Shown here piece after piece: positions 13,286 to 19,213 of a stretch of DNA of 19,213 bases. This stretch comes from Candidatus Nanohaloarchaea archaeon. Its GTDB lineage: Archaea; EX4484-52; GLR71. Position numbers and translations under genes: made by a program. The stretch's first letter is position 1, and the number at the start of each line of letters is the position of its first letter. The notes under the pieces were generated by a model. The model was not told the DNA's origin. It was given only the letters and a program-made list of their open reading frames with translations, and searched no databases. The stretch is from assembly GCA_030671745.1 (NCBI GenBank), contig DAOVHT010000010.1, positions 1 to 19,213 on the forward strand, given 5' to 3'.

Positions 13286-13318
13286 TTATTTTTTTAATCT
13301 TATTTCTTAAGATATGTT
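13286..13318. terminator. AT-rich bidirectional terminator region
   Basis: Between the two convergent orphan genes the plus strand carries a T7 run within CTTATTTTTTTAATC and then CTTATTTC. These fit termination of the plus-strand gene; the minus gene ends at 13321. Confidence 0.4.
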
Positions 13319-13320
13319 GT

Positions 13321-13788
13321 TCAGTTCCATCGTGCATTGACCATTGTTTGATACTCTTCAAGCATCTCTTGATTTTTTTTAGTGAGTTTCTCTATATAAT
13401 ACTCTTCAAGCATTTCTGCAATCGGTGTTGATGTCAATAATAATATTGTATTGTCTTCAATAGATATGTAGTCTAAATAATCTAAATAGTTTATTGGTTT
13501 TGAAAGTATATCTTGAAGTTTTTCTATATTTATTTTAGAGATGTCAAGTATCTCTCTGTCTTCTCCTCTTGTAAGCATTTTTGAATTTATTTCTGTGATT
13601 TTGAATGTAGGGACATCTGTTCCAAAGTGTGTGATTGGATAGATAAACATGGGGGATGTATCATCAATTTTGTCATAAGTAATCATTATGCAATCTAATA
13701 GTGTTTCATACAATCTATTAATTATGAATTCTATATTTTTGAGAATTTCGTCAGCTAATTGGTCTTCTGTATATTCTCTATATTCCAT
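13321..13788 (-). CDS. Orphan acidic protein
   Basis: This 155-residue acidic protein starts MEYREYTEDQLADEILKNIE, with alternating strand and helix segments (CIMITYDKIDDTSPMFIYPI, NTILLLTSTPIAEMLEEYYI) and no Cys cluster or membrane segment. A TTG three codons upstream is possible, but the TATA box (minus TTTTATAAG, near 13815-13828) lies about 29 nt before the ATG at 13788, giving a leaderless start there. The AT-rich composition matches the convergent 12533 gene. No family was recognised. Confidence 0.65.
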   Translation of the reverse strand: MEYREYTEDQLADEILKNIEFIINRLYETLLDCIMITYDKIDDTSPMFIYPITHFGTDVPTFKITEINSKMLTRGEDREILDISKINIEKLQDILSKPINYLDYLDYISIEDNTILLLTSTPIAEMLEEYYIEKLTKKNQEMLEEYQTMVNARWN

Positions 13789-13864
13789 AATTTTCAAATA
13801 TTATTCAGTATTCAAAACTTATAAAATATACTCCTAGACATTCTTGAAATAAGTGTATTTTTGA

Positions 13865-14761
13865 TTATGTCCCGAAGAAGTCTGCTGTATTCTGGTCAAT
13901 GTGGGCAATCATTTCATCTGCAATATTTAAACCTACCTTATTCGTTAATCCTTCTCTGAGGATGTTTTTTTGGTCAAGGATTGTTGGCTGGTAGGACCAT
14001 ATCTCTTTTGGTATTGTGATGTGATCTTTTACATCATAAAGCACATCACCTATTGATAGTGGATAATCTGTGCCGAGATGTAACTTGTTTAAGATGTGGT
14101 TCTTGTCGCTTTTTGCTATTTCAAGGGTATATGGGTCAGTTATTCTGTTCAGGAGTGCATCAATTAGGGCTTTCTGTTTATCTGCGTTATTTAGGATTGA
14201 TGATTCAAGGTGTACATTATCGTAATTTTGAGCAACTGATATTGCAGAATTCACATAATCTGAAATATTATAATTTCTGAGATATATCTCATTTATCGGT
14301 GGTGCGTAGGCGCCTGAATGACCTATTATGAATTTTATGTCTTCATAATCATCTGCAAGGTCTTGGATCATTGAAGGCTTTGCAAGATTGCGGTACTGTT
14401 CACCGCAGTGTATGTATACCGGGCGTTTCTTGGTGTCTGAATCCAGTATGGGTCTAATCTGTGATATGTCTGTTTTGTCTATGTATGCTTCAGTTTTCAA
14501 TCCGTCTGCTATGTCTGGGATGTTACAATCATTAAAGTCATGTATCCAATAGAAACCGTATACATCTGTTTTTGGGCATGATATTTTGCATTCCTTTCTG
14601 AAATCTTCAAATCTTTCTGTGTCATCGAATACCATAAATGCTGTCTTGATGTTGCAGTCCTCAAAATAGTTGATATATGTCTCTATGGGGTCGATTATGG
14701 TATGACCTATTATTGGCCGGGGTCCAGTGAAGTGCATGTGTGCGTCATGATTATATTCCAT
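13865..14761 (-). CDS. Amidohydrolase-2-type TIM-barrel metal hydrolase
   Basis: This 298-residue protein has the motif order of the amidohydrolase-2 (ACMSD-like) family: DAHMHF with His8 and His10, RPVYIHCGE with His118, FIIGHSGAY with His148, NVHLESS near 185 and HLGTDYPLS with Asp232. These residues bind one or two metals in hydrolases, decarboxylases and lactonases of the family. The reaction here is unknown. The protein is cytosolic, as it has no signal. It starts at ATG 14761, with only a weak TATA-like element about 24 nt upstream, and is divergent from ABCE1/RLI with a 124-bp shared promoter region. Confidence 0.85.
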   Translation of the reverse strand: MEYNHDAHMHFTGPRPIIGHTIIDPIETYINYFEDCNIKTAFMVFDDTERFEDFRKECKISCPKTDVYGFYWIHDFNDCNIPDIADGLKTEAYIDKTDISQIRPILDSDTKKRPVYIHCGEQYRNLAKPSMIQDLADDYEDIKFIIGHSGAYAPPINEIYLRNYNISDYVNSAISVAQNYDNVHLESSILNNADKQKALIDALLNRITDPYTLEIAKSDKNHILNKLHLGTDYPLSIGDVLYDVKDHITIPKEIWSYQPTILDQKNILREGLTNKVGLNIADEMIAHIDQNTADFFGT

Positions 14762-14827
14762 AGTGTAATTTGTATGGCGAATATTAAATTATGATGCCTG
14801 TATCAAATTATCAAATTCTATAATGCA

Positions 14828-14843
14828 CCCAAAACTTATAAAA
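14828..14843 (+). promoter_or_regulatory. BRE/TATA promoter of RLI
   Basis: CCCAAAACTTATAAAA combines a purine-rich BRE-like part and a TATA box about 45 nt before the RLI ATG at 14886. A short leader with GTGA about 5 nt before the start follows. Confidence 0.5.
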
Positions 14844-14885
14844 TCTTGTCAAGGATATTTTAATGTAAGTCTATAAGTGATTATT

Positions 14886-16646
14886 ATGCCAACATCAAGG
14901 ATTGCAGTCATCGATAGGAAAAAGTGCAGATTCAATGAGTGCGATAAGCCATGCATCAGGTTCTGTCCGGGCGTCAGGTCTGGCGATGAAACAATACTTG
15001 CTGATGAAGAGAAGATAATCATAAATGAGGATCTCTGTATCGGTTGCGGTATCTGCACCAAAAAATGCCAGTTCAAGGCGTTGACTGTGATAAACCTTGC
15101 GCATGAGCTTACGGATATGGTGCATCAGTATGGTCAAAATACGTTCAGGTTATATGGTCTTCCTGTGCTTAAAAAGGGTGAAGTCATCGGGCTTTTGGGT
15201 GCAAATGGTATCGGTAAGACTACTGCGCTCCAGATACTTTCAGGCAGTATCCGGCCCAATCTTGGTAACTTTGATACACCTCCTGCTGAAACTGATGTCA
15301 TCAAGAAATTCAGGGGTACTGAACTCCAGAATTATCTAATTGATCTTTTTTCGGGTAAGATGAAGACTGTATATAAACCGCAACAGGTGGACTCTATACC
15401 TCATGTGGTCAAAGGTAAAGTTAAAGATTTGTTGAAGGATGAGCGCGGAAAGTTTGATGAGATAGTTGAAAAACTTAACCTTACAAAAATTCTTGATAGG
15501 GATATTGGTAAGTTGAGCGGTGGTGAACTGCAGAGGCTTGCAATAGCACAGACAATGCTCAAAGATGCGGATGTATATTATTTTGATGAACCGTCATCAT
15601 TTCTGGATGCAAATCAGAGGCTTATCGTTGCAAGAACCATAAGGGAACTTGCTGCAGAAGGTAAGGCTGTGATGGTTGTAGAGCATGATCTTGCAACACT
15701 TGATCTTCTGGCTGACAATGTACACATTGTGTATGGTCATGCGGGTGCGTATGGTGTCATATCAAAGCTTTACAGTACACGTCGTGGCATAAACATGTAT
15801 CTTGAGGGTTTCATTAGAGCAGAGAATATAAGGTTCCGTAATGAGTCAATTTCACTTCGTGGTTATGGTCAGGTATTCAAAAGTAAAGAAAAAATAATTG
15901 AATATCCTGACATCACAAAAAAGATGGGTGAGTTTACAGCTGATATCAAGGCGGGGTATATCTATTCCGGTGAGATATTGGGTGTGTTCGGGGCAAATGC
16001 GCTCGGTAAGACTACTTTTGCAAAAATCATATCAGGTGAATTGAAACCTGACAACTGCAAGCTTGATTCGAAAATTACGATTGCTTACAAACCACAATAC
16101 TTAGTTTCTGATTTCACAGGTACTGTATCTGAACTGTTGGCCTCTGTATCGGAACGTTTCGGTACTACTGAATACAATAAAGATATATTGCACCCTCTTG
16201 AACTTGATAGCATTCTTGATAACAATGTATCTAAGTTAAGTGGTGGTGAACTGCAGAGGGTGGCGATTGCGGTCGCGTTGTCTAAAGAATCTGAATTTGT
16301 ACTGCTTGATGAACCGTCTGCATATCTTGATGTCGAGCAGAGGGTCAAGTTCTCAAAGATGATACGCAGGTTTATCGAGAATGGTAAGAAGACTTGCATG
16401 ATAATTGATCATGACATATTGCTTTTAGATTATGTTTCGGACAGGACTGTGCTTTTCTTGGGTGAATCTGGAATATCTGGTAAGGCGGGAAGTCCACAGA
16501 CACTTGAGTTGGGTATGAATAATTTCCTTAAGGATCTTGATATCACTTTCAGGAAAGATGCGGAAAGCGGAAGACCACGGGCAAACAAGCCTGGGTCTCA
16601 GAAAGATGTTAATCAGAAGCAGAAGGATAAGTATTATTCGAAGTAA
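14886..16646 (+). CDS. Ribosome recycling ATPase ABCE1/RLI
   Basis: This 586-residue protein has N-terminal 4Fe-4S clusters (Cys14, 19, 23, 27 and Cys51, 54, 57, 61 in CIGCGICTKKC). The first ABC domain has Walker A GANGIGKTTA (105-114), signature LSGGELQR, Walker B VYYFDEPSSFLD and H-loop VVEHD. The second has GANALGKTTFA, LSGGELQR, FVLLDEPSAYLD and IIDHD. ABCE1 splits 70S ribosomes after termination with aPelota or aRF1. A GTG three codons upstream (14877) overlaps the ribosome binding site; ATG 14886 is preferred. The C-terminal tail (about 560-586) is Lys/Gln-rich and likely disordered. It is divergent from the amidohydrolase-type gene. Confidence 0.97.
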   Translation: MPTSRIAVIDRKKCRFNECDKPCIRFCPGVRSGDETILADEEKIIINEDLCIGCGICTKKCQFKALTVINLAHELTDMVHQYGQNTFRLYGLPVLKKGEVIGLLGANGIGKTTALQILSGSIRPNLGNFDTPPAETDVIKKFRGTELQNYLIDLFSGKMKTVYKPQQVDSIPHVVKGKVKDLLKDERGKFDEIVEKLNLTKILDRDIGKLSGGELQRLAIAQTMLKDADVYYFDEPSSFLDANQRLIVARTIRELAAEGKAVMVVEHDLATLDLLADNVHIVYGHAGAYGVISKLYSTRRGINMYLEGFIRAENIRFRNESISLRGYGQVFKSKEKIIEYPDITKKMGEFTADIKAGYIYSGEILGVFGANALGKTTFAKIISGELKPDNCKLDSKITIAYKPQYLVSDFTGTVSELLASVSERFGTTEYNKDILHPLELDSILDNNVSKLSGGELQRVAIAVALSKESEFVLLDEPSAYLDVEQRVKFSKMIRRFIENGKKTCMIIDHDILLLDYVSDRTVLFLGESGISGKAGSPQTLELGMNNFLKDLDITFRKDAESGRPRANKPGSQKDVNQKQKDKYYSK

Positions 16647-16660
16647 TGTTTGGACTATCT

Positions 16661-16674
16661 AAATATATATAAAG
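16661..16674 (+). promoter_or_regulatory. TATA box for the NrdD-tail-like gene
   Basis: AAATATATATAAAG lies about 35-48 nt before the ATG at 16709. AGGTG at 16698-16702 gives a 7-nt spacing to the start codon, matching other genes here. Confidence 0.55.
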
Positions 16675-16708
16675 GGTAAAGATGCAGTAAATATAAAGGT
16701 GTTATATT

Positions 16709-17020
16709 ATGTATGAAATCGATGCACAACTGGAAACTCTTGGAAGAAACAAGAGCCTTGAAATAACAAGGGATGGAGATAAAGGAGTGTTTGTCAAGAA
16801 CAATAATTTTGATAATACAATCTTTGTAACACTTGATGCTCTGAAGAAGAATTCAGTTGATACAATTGTTTCTCAAAGTGTTCAGGGTATGGATGTTGAT
16901 CAGATAACAAGGATTACCGGTTATTTCTCAACAGTCAGCAATTGGAATAAAGGTAAGATTGCAGAACTTAATGATAGGTATCGTGTAGGTAAATATTTTG
17001 ATGGTTCTATAACTAATTGA
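16709..17020 (+). CDS. Small protein with NrdD C-terminal-like motif
   Basis: This 103-residue protein ends with QITRITGYFSTVSNWNKGK and then IAELNDRY (residues 65-91). It closely resembles the tail of class III ribonucleotide reductase NrdD, where a similar R-x-TGY-x-x-V-x-NWN-x-GK-x-x-E-x-x-DR segment precedes or surrounds the terminal part. The first 60 residues are a small alpha/beta domain (SLEITRDGDKGVFVKNNN, TIFVTLDALKK) I do not recognise. No Cys is present, so it cannot itself hold the NrdD zinc site. It may be a stand-alone regulator or a domain paralogue. The gene has its own promoter and a strong T-rich terminator. Confidence 0.7.
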   Translation: MYEIDAQLETLGRNKSLEITRDGDKGVFVKNNNFDNTIFVTLDALKKNSVDTIVSQSVQGMDVDQITRITGYFSTVSNWNKGKIAELNDRYRVGKYFDGSITN

Positions 17021-17022
17021 GG

Positions 17023-17052
17023 TTTTTTATCTCTTTTTCTCTTATTTTTATC
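17023..17052 (+). terminator. T-rich terminator after the NrdD-tail-like gene
   Basis: Immediately after the stop the plus strand has T6, T5 and T5 runs separated by AT/C, ending at the stop of the convergent zinc-ribbon gene. This is a typical archaeal U-tract terminator. Confidence 0.65.
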
Positions 17053-17259
17053 TTAACTTTGATCTGTGTGTTCTTTTATATTTGCAACTCTTAAATTCTT
17101 GAAGACTGCACCGCATATCGGACAAAATCTGTTTGATTGTGATCTTTCCATCTTTACTTCGTTGCCACATTCTTGACAGAGTGTCTTGTTCGGGTCGCCT
17201 GATTCATTTTCAGTCTTGTCATATATTACTTTTCCTTTTTCGTATCCTACAATTGCCAT
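17053..17259 (-). CDS. Small zinc-ribbon protein
   Basis: This 68-residue protein has one zinc ribbon: CQECGNEVKMERSQSNRFCP then ICG, that is C-x2-C ... C-x2-C. The N-terminal 25 residues are charged (YEKGKVIYDKTENESGDPNK). The family is not recognised; similar ribbons occur in small archaeal regulators and RNA-binding proteins. GGGAG lies about 8 nt before the ATG at 17259, and a TATA-like element (AATATATATC) about 40 nt upstream gives it its own promoter. Confidence 0.75.
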   Translation of the reverse strand: MAIVGYEKGKVIYDKTENESGDPNKTLCQECGNEVKMERSQSNRFCPICGAVFKNLRVANIKEHTDQS

Positions 17260-17306
17260 ATCTAAAATCTCCCTTTGAAAAGATATAACATTAAAGATAT
17301 ATATTC

Positions 17307-17322
17307 TTTAAAAAGCTTTGGG
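17307..17322. repeat. 16-bp repeat TTTAAAAAGCTTTGGG, copy 2
   Basis: It is identical to 7272-7287. It lies just after the YchF stop and upstream of the zinc-ribbon gene on the minus strand, the same arrangement as copy 1. Confidence 0.55.
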
Positions 17323-17325
17323 GTG

Positions 17326-18528
17326 TTACTTTGCAGCATTTATTATTTCTACAACGTCACAGTGTTCAAGTTCATGGTCGCCTGAAATACGTATCTTCTT
17401 CTTTACGTCCATGGCATATAAGAAATGTTTTCCGAAATCAGTATGTATCGCGAATGCGAATGATTTTGCAGTTGCATGTGGTGGCATCAGGAAACAGTCC
17501 GGAAGCACATTGCCTTTGCTGTCTGAAAGGTTGTTCATGCCGCCCGGGAAAACTGCGATGTATTTAAGGAAATCAAACACTGCAGAGTCAAGTATCTGCT
17601 GTACACCTGTTGAATTGTTCTCTTTGAGAATGTTTTTTATGAATTCAAGGCCCTGTATCTGCTTTTCTGATAACATATCTTTTTTTAGAATCTTGAAGTC
17701 TTTATCGCCTGGTATGTATGATATTATCTCTTTCTTTGCGGCTTCCCGTAATGCTAGCTCTAGTTCGGCCGAGCAGGGTATGAACATTGTGTCTGGGAAT
17801 TCTTGCTTCAATCTTTCAATGTTTTTCTTTGCTTCAGGTACATCTATCTTGTTTAAGGCCACCAATATTGGTTTTGTGTTTTTTCTTAAGTGGGTTGAAA
17901 GTCGTTTTATGTCGTCTTCGGACCATTTTTCAGGGTGTTCTTTCAGGTCTGTCTCATCCATCGCTTTCAATGCGATTGTCTCTGTAACTTTCATGGCTGA
18001 TAATTGTTCTGCAATCAGTTCTTCAATGCTCTGTTTTGTCATGCTTGAGCTTCTTGCTAACTTTTTCCAGTTGCTCCAAAGGATTGATGCGTACCATAGG
18101 TCAATCTCGTTTTCAAGGAAACGTATGTCTTTTGCGGGGTCATGGTTCCCTACACCTATCGGTTCGCCTTTCTCGTTTGTTGACCCTGAAGCGTCAACAA
18201 CATGGATCATTACATCTGCCTGGTTCAGGTCGCTCAAGAATTGGTTGCCTAGTCCTTTGCCTTCATGCGCTCCCGGGACAAGGCCTGCAACATCTATAAT
18301 CTCTACCGGCACGAATCTTGTGTGGTTAAGGCAGAAACCGAATCGTGGGTTGCACTGTGTCTTGAAGAACCTGTCTGCGCAAGGGACCCGTACATAACCT
18401 GTTCCTACATTCGGTTTTATTGTGGTGAACGGGTATGAGGCAATGTCCACTTCTGCAAGTGTTGCTGCCTTGAAAAAGGTTGATTTTCCTGCTGAGGGTT
18501 TTCCGACTAGACCTATTGTAAAACTCAT
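17326..18528 (-). CDS. YchF/Obg-family GTP-binding protein, archaeal type
   Basis: This 400-residue protein has G1 GKPSAGKST (9-17), switch and G3 IIDVAGLVPGAHEGKGLG (77-93) and G4 NKID (225-228). Between them lies a long helical insert (about 130-210) typical of the archaeal branch, and a C-terminal TGS domain (about 325-400: IAVFPGG, FLMPPHATAKSFAFAIHTDF). Archaeal YchF-type proteins bind nucleotides and associate with ribosomes; the exact role is unclear. It starts 6 nt after the SerRS stop, with GTGA before the ATG, so the two share a transcript. Length and motifs are complete. Confidence 0.93.
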   Translation of the reverse strand: MSFTIGLVGKPSAGKSTFFKAATLAEVDIASYPFTTIKPNVGTGYVRVPCADRFFKTQCNPRFGFCLNHTRFVPVEIIDVAGLVPGAHEGKGLGNQFLSDLNQADVMIHVVDASGSTNEKGEPIGVGNHDPAKDIRFLENEIDLWYASILWSNWKKLARSSSMTKQSIEELIAEQLSAMKVTETIALKAMDETDLKEHPEKWSEDDIKRLSTHLRKNTKPILVALNKIDVPEAKKNIERLKQEFPDTMFIPCSAELELALREAAKKEIISYIPGDKDFKILKKDMLSEKQIQGLEFIKNILKENNSTGVQQILDSAVFDFLKYIAVFPGGMNNLSDSKGNVLPDCFLMPPHATAKSFAFAIHTDFGKHFLYAMDVKKKIRISGDHELEHCDVVEIINAAK

Positions 18529-18534
18529 ACATCA

Positions 18535-19213
18535 TCACAAAAATTTGATTTCTTTTGTCTCTTCAAAGAATTCAAGGAATTCTTTTGGCCAGTCCTTCTT
18601 GTCAAGACCGTGCTGGGCAAGGAATGTTGCCACCCATCTTTCAAGACCTATGCCTGTGCATCCGCTCCAGAGACCTACGCCCTGGCCTTTTATGTTGAAT
18701 GCTTTGGTGTACTTGTCGCCTACGACACTCAGATTCTGGAACTCAAGCCATTCTGATTCTTTTCTTGTGCCACGGTACGGTAGGTATGCCTCAAAGTCAA
18801 TTGTTCCTTTCCAGTTGGTTTCGTCTTGCTTGTCTGCGCCGAATCCGCCTGACTGCTGCATGTAGAAGGGGACCACGTCTGAATATCGCCATTCTAGTTT
18901 AAGGATTTTTTCGAATATGTCTTTGTAGGTGTCCATCAGTTTCTTTTTTATCTCTTCGACCTGCTCTATCGTACCTATGAATACCGGTTCAATCCTGTGG
19001 AATTCGTTTACTCGTTCGATGCCGTGTCTTCCGCCGGCTTCATTTCGGTTGGATACGCCTGACCTGTCAAAGATAAGTAATGGTAGACTTTCTTTTGCTA
19101 TCGTCTTTCCTTGGAATGCGTTGTATATTGTTGGGCATTGCGCGTAACAGAGACCACCAACTGGGTCTTTAAGCATTTTTTTGATTTTGTCTACTGGTGC
19201 TTTCTTTGTAATC
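18535..19213 (-). CDS. serS: Seryl-tRNA synthetase, methanogen-type (type 2), 3' part
   Basis: This C-terminal fragment of about 226 residues runs off the right edge; the upstream codons in frame read ITKKAPVDKIKKMLKDPVGG. It has class II motifs 2 and 3 of the atypical archaeal SerRS: SGVSNRNEAGGRHGIERVNE with FHRIE, and CTGIGLERWVATFLAQHG. The zinc ligands of the Methanosarcina barkeri enzyme (Cys, Glu, Cys) correspond to Cys in YAQCPTIYN, Glu in VNEFHRIE and Cys in WSGCTGIG. This form is known mainly from methanogens and replaces the common SerRS. It is co-transcribed with the YchF-type GTPase. Confidence 0.93.
   Translation of the reverse strand, partial: ITKKAPVDKIKKMLKDPVGGLCYAQCPTIYNAFQGKTIAKESLPLLIFDRSGVSNRNEAGGRHGIERVNEFHRIEPVFIGTIEQVEEIKKKLMDTYKDIFEKILKLEWRYSDVVPFYMQQSGGFGADKQDETNWKGTIDFEAYLPYRGTRKESEWLEFQNLSVVGDKYTKAFNIKGQGVGLWSGCTGIGLERWVATFLAQHGLDKKDWPKEFLEFFEETKEIKFL

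Noticed and set aside
1..19213. tRNA, rRNA genes or a CRISPR array
   Set aside because: No cloverleaf with a T-loop consensus, no rRNA stretch and no regularly spaced repeats were seen by eye.

Overview
This window is archaeal chromosomal DNA. It carries genes found only or mainly in Archaea and eukaryotes: eL42, eS27, Nop10, aIF2-alpha, RpoK, ABCE1/RLI, the archaeal GluRS, a TrmB-family regulator and a methanogen-type (type 2) SerRS. Genes are preceded by TATA boxes. Some lack a leader, with the TATA box 22-30 nt before the ATG, and others have a GGTG Shine-Dalgarno core about 7 nt before the start. The DNA is AT-rich and gene-dense. I cannot name the lineage. A DPANN-like or other uncultivated euryarchaeal genome is a reasonable guess.

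Layout: Positions 1-1522 (minus strand) hold a partial HTH-like gene and a low-complexity Thr/Asp/Lys-rich protein whose 3' side is broken across three reading frames. Positions 1674-2477 encode a TrmB-family regulator with direct repeats over its own promoter. Positions 2657-7190 (minus) are an information-processing block read as eL42, eS27, aIF2-alpha, Nop10, PAC2, RpoK, then enolase and uS2. It looks like two conserved archaeal clusters joined together. Position 7309-8175 is an EamA-type membrane transporter.

Positions 8176-10133 are an accessory segment between the transporter and GluRS. It has a plus-strand DUF3419-like gene, then a 100-bp structure that looks like an integron attC site, a GC-rich stretch, and a minus-strand lipoprotein gene framed by inverted repeats. 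No integrase is in the window. This is the most interesting part.

Positions 10134-12240 encode GluRS and a small duplicated Cys-rich protein resembling methanogenesis marker 9. Positions 12533-13788 hold two convergent AT-rich orphan genes. Positions 13865-14761 encode an amidohydrolase-type TIM barrel, divergent from ABCE1/RLI at 14886-16646. After it come a small protein with an NrdD-tail motif and a zinc-ribbon protein. Positions 17326-19213 (minus) hold the archaeal YchF-type GTPase downstream of a SerRS that runs off the window end.

Most of the core genes serve translation: initiation (aIF2-alpha), ribosomal proteins, rRNA pseudouridylation (Nop10), aminoacylation (GluRS, SerRS), ribosome recycling (RLI) and a ribosome-associated GTPase, together with transcription (RpoK) and glycolysis (enolase). 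The orphan genes are more AT-rich and sit between these blocks.
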